A stretch of 64,000 nucleotides of DNA, from contig CAZFQS010000008.1 of assembly GCA_964521285.1 (NCBI GenBank), positions 95,852-159,851 on the forward strand, in the 5' to 3' direction. The notes beneath the pieces were generated by a model that saw nothing but the letters and a program-made list of their open reading frames with translations, made no database searches and was not told the origin of the DNA. Each line of letters opens with the position of its first letter. The first letter of the stretch is position 1. The position numbers were made by a program, and so were the translations under genes. The DNA comes from G020354785 sp964521285. Lineage in GTDB: Bacteria > Bacteroidota > Bacteroidia > Bacteroidales > UBA10428. This document shows, in pieces, positions 9,010 through 15,825 of the stretch.

Positions 9010-10185
9010 ATGAATAATGCCGGCTGGTTTAAAGAAGCTATAATTTATCATATTCTTATAGACAGGTTTGCAGGTTATAAATCCGAAAGTAACTGGGACA
9101 AGCCCGTTTTTCTGGGCGGAAACTTAAAAGGAATAGTTAAAAAACTGCATTACCTTACTGACCTGGGCATAAATACTATCCTGTTATCTCCTTTTTATAA
9201 AACCAGTGCTTATCACGGTTATCATATTACTGATTACTCCACAGTAGAACCTTCATTTGGCACGGATGAAGATCTTAAAGAGCTTATCGAAAAAGCGCAC
9301 AAAGCAAATATAAGGTTAATAGCGGATTTTGTCCCAAATCATTGTTCGGCAAAGCATCCTTATTTCCTAAATTCACTGGAAAACAAAAAAAGTATTTATC
9401 ACAACTGGTTTTATTTTAAAAAATGGCCAGAAAAATATATGTGCTTTCTGGATGTTAAAAAGTTACCAAAACTAAATTTAGAGAATACTGAGACATATAA
9501 GCATATAACCGGATCTGCAAAATATTGGCTTAATTACGGAATTGACGGATTTCGGCTTGATCATGTTATAGGGCCTTCAGATACTTTCTGGAAAAAATTT
9601 GCCAGAGATATTAAGAATTCATATCCTGATACAGTTCTAATCGGTGAAGCATGGTGTGAAGGGATGAAATATAAATATCTCAAAACCATAAAAATTAAAA
9701 ACAAGTATTTCAGATGGCTTAAAGGATTTAACCAGCAAGATACACAAAAGGAGTATACAGGCATTCTGGACGGAGTGCTTGATTTTAATTTCAGAAACAG
9801 GATAATTGAATATATTGCATGGAAAGAAAAGCCTGAAGATTACAAAAGTATTTTATCAAATTCCCTGAAACGACACTATAAAAACTACCCTCCTGATTAT
9901 TATCTGCCCAGTTTCGTTGATAATCATGATATGAGCAGGTTCCTTTTTGAATGCGGTCAGAATAAGGAAAAACTGAAAACAGCATTATCATTACAGTTTA
10001 CTCTACCTCTGCCACCCATTATTTATTATGGCACTGAAGCAGGATTATCTCACGATAAACCAGTAATGGCAAATAAACCATATTCTGATTTGATGGCAAG
10101 AAAACCTATGCCCTGGAAAAACTTGGACAAGGATTTGTTAGAGTATTGCAGGGAGTTAATACATTACAGGAAAAAAAATTCATAA
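9010..10185 (+). CDS. GH13 alpha-amylase family glycoside hydrolase lacking domain C
   Basis: 391 residues forming a GH13 (beta/alpha)8 barrel. The four conserved regions are visible: DFVPNHC (106-112), GFRLDHV with nucleophile D184, IGEAW with acid/base E213, and FVDNHD with D307. There is no signal peptide, so it is probably cytosolic and acts on alpha-1,4-glucans or maltodextrins. The chain stops at YCRELIHYRKKNS, where most family members continue with a beta-sandwich domain C, so this is a short form. An AT-rich leader with a TAACTTTG element (8932-8939) precedes it. Exact substrate and hydrolase versus transferase activity cannot be told from sequence. Confidence 0.88.
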   Translation: MNNAGWFKEAIIYHILIDRFAGYKSESNWDKPVFLGGNLKGIVKKLHYLTDLGINTILLSPFYKTSAYHGYHITDYSTVEPSFGTDEDLKELIEKAHKANIRLIADFVPNHCSAKHPYFLNSLENKKSIYHNWFYFKKWPEKYMCFLDVKKLPKLNLENTETYKHITGSAKYWLNYGIDGFRLDHVIGPSDTFWKKFARDIKNSYPDTVLIGEAWCEGMKYKYLKTIKIKNKYFRWLKGFNQQDTQKEYTGILDGVLDFNFRNRIIEYIAWKEKPEDYKSILSNSLKRHYKNYPPDYYLPSFVDNHDMSRFLFECGQNKEKLKTALSLQFTLPLPPIIYYGTEAGLSHDKPVMANKPYSDLMARKPMPWKNLDKDLLEYCRELIHYRKKNS

Positions 10186-10303
10186 TGATATTTATTATTT
10201 TAGGTTATATTTGAAATTAAGTTAAGCAACTTGAAAATCATATGAAAGCCTGAAACAGCAGGTATTAGTTGTCAAAAATAATTAGCATAAATAAAGTAAT
10301 AAA

Positions 10304-11164
10304 ATGGACAGTAAAGAATTAGGATTAGTCATCCCGCAACAGCTTTTAGGTATTCAGGATTTACATTATGGATTCTGGAATAAAAATCAGAAACCGGCAA
10401 TTTCCGAATTTGTAAATGCCCAGAAACGTTATTCTGATTTAATTCTAAATTCAATAAGGGAATCTGCGGACAGCCCTTCTTCCAGAATCCTGGATGTAGG
10501 ATGTGGTACCGGTGCTATGATAACCGAACTGTTGAAACTTGGCTATCAGGTCGACGGGGTAATACCATCTGCATTTTTTAAAGAGAAGATAGAGTCAAGC
10601 CTGAAAGAGCTGGGAAATAATAATAAATCAAAGATCTATAACTGCATGTTTGAAGATTTTCCTGTGTCCGAACGTCTCCACCAGTATGATTTGATATACT
10701 TCAGTGAAAGTTTTCAATATATTTCAATGATTAAAGGAATTCCTGTTTTAAAATCACTGTTAACCGGAAAAGGAAAAATAATAATATGTGATTTTTTTAA
10801 AACAATTCACCATGGAGACGGAGGGCCTGGTGATAAGAGCATGGGAGGCGGACACCGCTTAAATGAATTTTACGATTTGATAAAAGGCAATTTTAAAATT
10901 CTTAAGGATGAAGATATCACAGAAAATGTAAGTCCGAATCTTGAACTCCTGAATGACATTCTTATGAACAGAATTAATCCCACAATTCAGTATATAGACA
11001 TATTTTTAGCCGGAAGATACCCGGTATTTTACAGGGTTTTGAAATTCTTTTTCAGAAAAAGGCTTAAAAAGCTAAAATATAAATATTTCTTAGGATATCG
11101 TAGTAAGAAGACATTTGAAAGATATAAGACATATCACTTATTAATTCTTGAGAATCAAAATTAG
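10304..11164 (+). CDS. Class I SAM-dependent methyltransferase
   Basis: 286 residues with the Rossmann motif I ILDVGCGTGAMITELLKLGYQVDGV (about 64-88) and a motif-II-like LIYFSESFQYI. A basic C-terminal segment (FRKRLKKLKYKYF) is present. The motif spacing fits small-molecule or lipid methyltransferases of the UbiE/COQ5 type; the substrate is unknown. It is flanked by the GH13 gene (118 bp upstream) and the iron transporter fusion (99 bp downstream), and nothing ties it functionally to either. Confidence 0.75.
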   Translation: MDSKELGLVIPQQLLGIQDLHYGFWNKNQKPAISEFVNAQKRYSDLILNSIRESADSPSSRILDVGCGTGAMITELLKLGYQVDGVIPSAFFKEKIESSLKELGNNNKSKIYNCMFEDFPVSERLHQYDLIYFSESFQYISMIKGIPVLKSLLTGKGKIIICDFFKTIHHGDGGPGDKSMGGGHRLNEFYDLIKGNFKILKDEDITENVSPNLELLNDILMNRINPTIQYIDIFLAGRYPVFYRVLKFFFRKRLKKLKYKYFLGYRSKKTFERYKTYHLLILENQN

Positions 11165-11263
11165 TATATATTAAAAGCGAAATAAAGGTAATTTCAGGCT
11201 ATACTTTAAAATTTTTGATTTTTCATAATACTGGCATCAACCAAACTGATAAATAAAATAATC

Positions 11264-12133
11264 ATGGAAATTTCTGAAAATGTAAAACAGAAAATATTAT
11301 TATCACAAAAGAATGAGATAACAGAATACCACATTTATAAAAAGCTGGCTGAGAATGCTGATACTGAGAACAGGAAAATACTCCTTAAAATAGCAGAAGA
11401 AGAACTTAATCATTATAATATATGGAAGAAATTTACAGGCACAGATGTAAAGCCAAACAGATTTAAGATTTTGAGGTTTTATTTTATAAGCCGGGTATTC
11501 GGATTAACATTTGGGTTAAAGTTAATGGAAAGCGGAGAAGAAAATGCCCAGCAGTTTTATAGTGAACTGGCCCTGAAAACTGAAGAAATTGAAAAAATTA
11601 TAAAAGAAGAAGGTGATCATGAAGATGAACTTCTTCAGATGCTGGATGAAAATTTTCTTAAATATACAGGTTCAATAGTTCTTGGCCTGAATGATGCACT
11701 TGTCGAACTGACAGGAGCTCTTGCAGGATTTACACTGGCACTAAAAAATTCAAAACTAATAGCACTGGTCGGACTGGTAACAGGTATAGCAGCAGCATTA
11801 TCTATGGCTTCATCCGAATATTTGTCAACCAAAGCAGAAGGCACTGAAAAGTCTCCTGTAAAGGCGTCTGTTTTTACCGGACTGGCTTATATTATAACAG
11901 TATTCTTACTGATTTTTCCTTATTTAATATTTGATAATTATTTTGTTTGCCTGGCTATTACACTCCTGGTTGCAATATTTATCATATACATTTTTAATTA
12001 TTACATATCTGTAACCAAAGATTTATCTTTTAGGAGACATTTCTTTGAGATGATTCTATTGAGCTTTGGAGTAGCTACATTAAGCTTCTTTATAGGGTAT
12101 TTACTCCGGTCAGTTTTAGGAGTTGAAGAATAG
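11264..12133 (+). CDS. Ferritin-like domain fused to VIT1/CCC1 iron transporter (MbfA-like)
   Basis: 289 residues. The N-terminal part (about 1-125) is a rubrerythrin/ferritin-like four-helix bundle with EEELNH (E47-xx-H50) and a second GDHEDEL iron-ligand segment. The C-terminal part (about 130-289) is a VIT1/CCC1 domain with GLNDALVELTGALAGFTLAL and ALSMASSEYLSTKAE, followed by three hydrophobic helices. MbfA from alpha-proteobacteria has this architecture and exports iron from the cytoplasm, with the ferritin-like domain sensing or delivering Fe(II). Together with the ferritin gene at 7059 this suggests local iron detoxification capacity. A bidirectional terminator separates it from gdhA. 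Confidence 0.88.
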   Translation: MEISENVKQKILLSQKNEITEYHIYKKLAENADTENRKILLKIAEEELNHYNIWKKFTGTDVKPNRFKILRFYFISRVFGLTFGLKLMESGEENAQQFYSELALKTEEIEKIIKEEGDHEDELLQMLDENFLKYTGSIVLGLNDALVELTGALAGFTLALKNSKLIALVGLVTGIAAALSMASSEYLSTKAEGTEKSPVKASVFTGLAYIITVFLLIFPYLIFDNYFVCLAITLLVAIFIIYIFNYYISVTKDLSFRRHFFEMILLSFGVATLSFFIGYLLRSVLGVEE

Positions 12134-12156
12134 CTCTTCCTCAAATTATTACAAAA

Positions 12157-12180
12157 AACCCGGCTCTGCAGGCCGGGCTT
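12157..12180. terminator. Bidirectional hairpin terminator
   Basis: The stem CCCGGC (12159-12164) pairs with GCCGGG (12172-12177) around a 7-nt loop, with an A run before it and CTTTCTC after it. It lies between the converging VIT1-fusion and glutamate dehydrogenase genes and can serve both. Confidence 0.65.
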
Positions 12181-12192
12181 TCTCATTAGCTC

Positions 12193-13443
12193 CTACGGAA
12201 ATACACCCCTTAATTTAACGGCAGTTGAGAGTCTTGTTACTGCGATCCTGTAAGCCGCGTCTCTCAGGGAAATTTTATTTTCTTTAGCGATCCTATATAC
12301 ATTATCAAATGTATTGAGAATAATATTCTTTAGTTCACTGTTTACCCTGTTCAGGTCCCAGTAATATGCATTTATATCCTGAACATATTCAAAATAAGAC
12401 ACAATTGCCCCGCCACCATTAGCCAGAATATCAGGGATAACGATTATTCCTCTTTTTGCGAGAATTTCATCAGCCCCTGGTGTTGTAGGTCCATTTGCTC
12501 CTTCAAGAATTACTTTGCAATCAATATCTTTTGCATTATGTTCGGTAATCTGGTTTTCAGTTGCTGCCGGAATCAGAATATCACATTTAATCTTAAAAAA
12601 GTCTTCGTTAGGGATGATTTTCACGGAACTCTCTTTATAATCCGTGAATGGCTTTCCGCTTCTGACCCATTCAAACAGCTTTGCAACATTTATCCCTTTT
12701 TCAGAATATAAAGTTCCATCCTGCTCTGAAATGGCAATTACTTTATTTCCGTATTGATTTAATTTTTTAGCGATTATTGAACCTACCTTCCCAAAGCCCT
12801 GTACTATAGTTGTCATAGATTTCAGGTCAATATTCAGTTTTTTACAATACTTTTCAATTATAAAGAAAAGTCCGGTTCCTGTCGCTTCACTTCTGCCGGG
12901 CGAACCGCCTATTTCTATTGGTTTACCTGTCACTACACCGGGAATTGTTTTCCCGCTCTGCATTGAAAAAGTGTCCATCATATATGCCATAGTCTGTGCA
13001 TTTGTACCTACATCAGGGGCAGGAACATCTTTATCAGGCCCAATTATGTCTATTATTTCGGCAGTATATCTTCTTGTGATACGCTCCAGTTCCCTGGGGG
13101 ATAATTTCTTAGGATTAACGCATACTCCGCCCTTTGCGCCTCCCAAAGGGAGATTATGGAGACTTGTTTTCCATGTCATCCACATAGCAAGTGCTTTTAC
13201 TTCATCAAGGGTTACTAACTCACTGAAACGTACTCCACCCTTACCGGGTCCGCGAATAGTTGAATGTTGTACACGGTAGCCTTCAAAGATCTTAAAACTA
13301 CCGTCATCCATAACTACAGGAACGGAAACTATTAGTGAGCGTTCCACTCTTTTCAGAAAACAAAGAATGTTTGGATCAAGATTCATCTGGTTTGCAACAA
13401 TATCAAGCTGCTTTTTAGCCATTTCAAAAGGATTCATATCCAT
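12193..13443 (-). CDS. gdhA: Glu/Leu/Phe/Val dehydrogenase, probably glutamate dehydrogenase
   Basis: 416 residues, the size of the small hexameric glutamate dehydrogenases. Motifs: GPGKGGVRF (glutamate binding), MTWKTSLHNLPLGGAKGGV with the catalytic Lys, PAPDVGTNAQTMAYMMD, and the Rossmann motif VQGFGKVGSIIAKKL. It interconverts 2-oxoglutarate plus ammonia and glutamate in the cytosol. The length and the GAKGGV context resemble NAD-linked catabolic enzymes more than the roughly 445-residue NADP type, but coenzyme use is inferred. An alternative ATG two codons downstream exists. Confidence 0.9.
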   Translation of the reverse strand: MDMNPFEMAKKQLDIVANQMNLDPNILCFLKRVERSLIVSVPVVMDDGSFKIFEGYRVQHSTIRGPGKGGVRFSELVTLDEVKALAMWMTWKTSLHNLPLGGAKGGVCVNPKKLSPRELERITRRYTAEIIDIIGPDKDVPAPDVGTNAQTMAYMMDTFSMQSGKTIPGVVTGKPIEIGGSPGRSEATGTGLFFIIEKYCKKLNIDLKSMTTIVQGFGKVGSIIAKKLNQYGNKVIAISEQDGTLYSEKGINVAKLFEWVRSGKPFTDYKESSVKIIPNEDFFKIKCDILIPAATENQITEHNAKDIDCKVILEGANGPTTPGADEILAKRGIIVIPDILANGGGAIVSYFEYVQDINAYYWDLNRVNSELKNIILNTFDNVYRIAKENKISLRDAAYRIAVTRLSTAVKLRGVFP

Positions 13444-13511
13444 AATGTCTGTTTTTTTTTATTATTAAATTAATGCATACGTTAAAATACTGATTTTCTT
13501 TTAATAATTAA

Positions 13512-14324
13512 TTAATCTTCTTTACTTTTTGATAACCTTCTTTTCACAATACTCATATCCTTCTTCAGATTTGCAACGGTTTTAAGCAGTTCATCCTGTG
13601 GGAGTATGGGTTCGGGAATCTCAGAGCAAATATAATGAATAAACTTCCATACTTCCTTAACTTCGTTCACGGATATGTCATAAGGTTCGTAAACAGGATT
13701 TAAAGAATACAGTCTGAGTGTGTTTTCTTTTTTAATGAGATTTTCTACAATTTTAAATACTATACCTTCATCAAGTGTTAGAATTATATATCCGTGCCCG
13801 CTAATAACTGTATTCCAGTCCTGTATAAATTCACCTGTAACCCATGCCCCATGTGGAATAGGCAGCATGGAATCACCGGATATCTGGAAAGTACGGTATT
13901 TCTTTTGTTTGGATAAAAAAGGCAGGTTAAATGTTGGGAGTTCACTAATAAATTCGGGATCAGCAAAGCCCGTTGCATATCCGGCTTTGGCTTTTTCAGG
14001 CACCAGCTCTATATTTTCCTCGTTCTTGTTGTTTACTGTAGTAGCTAAAACCCGGATATTACTGCCCTTAAGGTAAACATCACCCCCTCTTTCGAGCTGC
14101 GATAACTGACTTTCCGATAATGAGCCCAGATTGACCAGAACCAGGGTGTCAATTGCTATCCCAAAATATTTGGAAAATGCAATTAATGCATTCACTGTTG
14201 GAAGACTAACCTCGTTCTCATACCCGCTCAGGGTGGAACGTTTCATTTTCAACGCATGCGCCACATCATCCTGGGTGCGGCCTTTGCGTTTGCGTAGTAG
14301 TTTAATGTTATTACTGAAGTACAT
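13512..14324 (-). CDS. XRE-type repressor with S24 (LexA/CI-like) self-cleavage domain
   Basis: 270 residues. An N-terminal helix-turn-helix (about 4-60: IKLLRKRKGRTQDDVAHAL, then RSTLSGYENEVSLP) is joined to a peptidase S24 domain. The self-cleavage parts are intact: Ala114-Gly115 scissile bond (KAKAGY), Ser152 in SGDSMLPI, and Lys191 in IVFKIV. The Ser-Lys spacing of 39 is close to that of LexA. The C-terminal 40 residues look like a coiled coil. It is transcribed divergently from the dinB-dnaE operon across 307 bp containing palindromes. Canonical LexA is absent from most Bacteroidota, so this is a candidate DNA-damage repressor of that operon. Phage CI-like origin is possible, but no phage genes are nearby. 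Confidence 0.85.
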   Translation of the reverse strand: MYFSNNIKLLRKRKGRTQDDVAHALKMKRSTLSGYENEVSLPTVNALIAFSKYFGIAIDTLVLVNLGSLSESQLSQLERGGDVYLKGSNIRVLATTVNNKNEENIELVPEKAKAGYATGFADPEFISELPTFNLPFLSKQKKYRTFQISGDSMLPIPHGAWVTGEFIQDWNTVISGHGYIILTLDEGIVFKIVENLIKKENTLRLYSLNPVYEPYDISVNEVKEVWKFIHYICSEIPEPILPQDELLKTVANLKKDMSIVKRRLSKSKED

Positions 14325-14442
14325 TTTCTGAATTTTAAATGCCAGATACTAGATGCCGGATGTTTAGTCCTTTAGTTTAAGCATCCGGTATCAAATATCC
14401 AGCAAAATTTTATCAAATAAATATAGCAAAATATTTTCAAAA

Positions 14443-14483
14443 TGATTATATTATAATCTTATAATGTGATTATTATATAATCA
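14443..14483. promoter_or_regulatory. Two palindromic operator candidates upstream of dinB
   Basis: GATTATA-T-TATAATC (14444-14458) is a perfect 7-1-7 palindrome. TGATTAT-TAT-ATAATCA (14467-14483) is a perfect 7-3-7 palindrome with nearly the same half-sites, centred 24 bp away. They lie in the divergent region between the S24 repressor gene and dinB, where a repressor of both would bind. Further downstream, CCGGATA / TATCCGG (14559-14580) can form a hairpin in the dinB leader. The rest of this 307-bp gap holds only AT-rich sequence and an imperfect inverted repeat near 14345-14400. Confidence 0.5.
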
Positions 14484-14631
14484 AAAATAATACAATTAAT
14501 TGAAAAACAAAAATTTTGTTAAAAAAAGTTATAACAATAAAATAAAGAAGAGCTAAGACCGGATAAATAAAAATATCCGGCCACTAATAACCGGAAACTG
14601 ACAATTGAAACCTGATAATGACAGCTTAAAA

Positions 14632-15825
14632 ATGACTGGCGGCGAGGAAAGAAATATTGTACATATAGACCTGGATACATTTTTCGTATCGGTAGAGCGG
14701 CTAATAAACAGCAAGCTTAACGGGATGCCGGTAATTATTGGCGGTAATTCGGGGCGCAGTGTGGTTGCCAGCTGCAGCTATGAGGCCAGGAAATTTGGAG
14801 TGCACTCGGCTATGCCTATGAAGATGGCGCGCATACTTTGTTCCGATGCTATTGTAATAAGGGGTGATATCGAAGTCTACAGTAAATACTCTAAAATAGT
14901 CACGGATATTATTGCAGAGAGGGCCCCGGTATACGAAAAGGTTTCTATTGACGAGCATTACATTGATATTACCGGGATGGATAAATTTTTTGGTTGTCTG
15001 AAGTGGTCAAAGGAATTACGGCAGGCTATAATTAAAAACACAGGGCTCCCTCTGTCTTTCGGATTATCTGTAAACAAGACAGTCTCAAAAATAGCAACAG
15101 GAGAAGCTAAACCTAACGGGGAAAAGGAAGTCCCCGGCAGGCTGGTAAAGCCCTTTTTAAATCCGCTGACCATAAGAAAAATTCCTATGATCGGGGATAA
15201 AACTTATCATTTACTACGATCTATGGGGATCTTAACTATAGGCACTCTAAGCATGATCCCTGTTGAAATGGTAGAAAAAGTGCTGGGCAAAAATGGAATT
15301 GATATCTGGAAAAAGGCAAATGGAATTGATTCTGCTCCGGTTAAACCTTATTCGGAACGAAAATCGATAAGCACTGAAACGACCTTTGACGAAGACACAA
15401 CTGATATTAAAAAACTTAATGAAATACTGGTGGGAATGGTTGAAAGAACTGCATTTGAACTAAGGCAAAAATGTCGCCTCACTTCCTGCGTAACTGTAAA
15501 AATACGTTACTCTAACTTTGATACACATAGTCTGCAAAAACGCATAGCTTATACCTCATTTGATCATAAGCTTATAGAGGTAGCCAAGGAGCTGTTTCAA
15601 AGGCTCTACCAAAGAAGGATGCTTATACGGCTTGTTGGGGTAAAACTAAGTCATTTGATACAGGGCACTCCCCAGCTGAATTTATTCGAAGACACCCCTA
15701 AAACAGTAAATCTCTACCAGACAATGGATATGTTAAGAAACAGATACGGAAGAAAGTCAGTTGTAAGGGCTGTTGGGTTAAGGATAAAGGATAAAGGATT
15801 AAGGGTTAAGGATTTATGTACCTGA
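14632..15825 (+). CDS. dinB: Y-family DNA polymerase IV (DinB)
   Basis: 397 residues from ATG 14632; a TTG 27 bp upstream is the longer alternative. Catalytic motifs are NIVHIDLDTFFVSVE (metal-binding Asps near 13-15) and VSIDEHYIDITG (catalytic Asp-Glu). The palm, fingers, thumb (HhH; MIGDKTYHLLRSMGI) and little-finger domains are all present. The C-terminal region has a textbook sliding-clamp motif, QLNLF. The enzyme performs error-prone translesion synthesis. The last 16 residues (GLRIKDKGLRVKDLCT) are encoded by GGATAAA/GGATTAA-type repeats also seen between genes elsewhere, so they are probably a late addition. It overlaps dnaE by 10 bp, indicating coupled translation. Confidence 0.93.
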   Translation: MTGGEERNIVHIDLDTFFVSVERLINSKLNGMPVIIGGNSGRSVVASCSYEARKFGVHSAMPMKMARILCSDAIVIRGDIEVYSKYSKIVTDIIAERAPVYEKVSIDEHYIDITGMDKFFGCLKWSKELRQAIIKNTGLPLSFGLSVNKTVSKIATGEAKPNGEKEVPGRLVKPFLNPLTIRKIPMIGDKTYHLLRSMGILTIGTLSMIPVEMVEKVLGKNGIDIWKKANGIDSAPVKPYSERKSISTETTFDEDTTDIKKLNEILVGMVERTAFELRQKCRLTSCVTVKIRYSNFDTHSLQKRIAYTSFDHKLIEVAKELFQRLYQRRMLIRLVGVKLSHLIQGTPQLNLFEDTPKTVNLYQTMDMLRNRYGRKSVVRAVGLRIKDKGLRVKDLCT

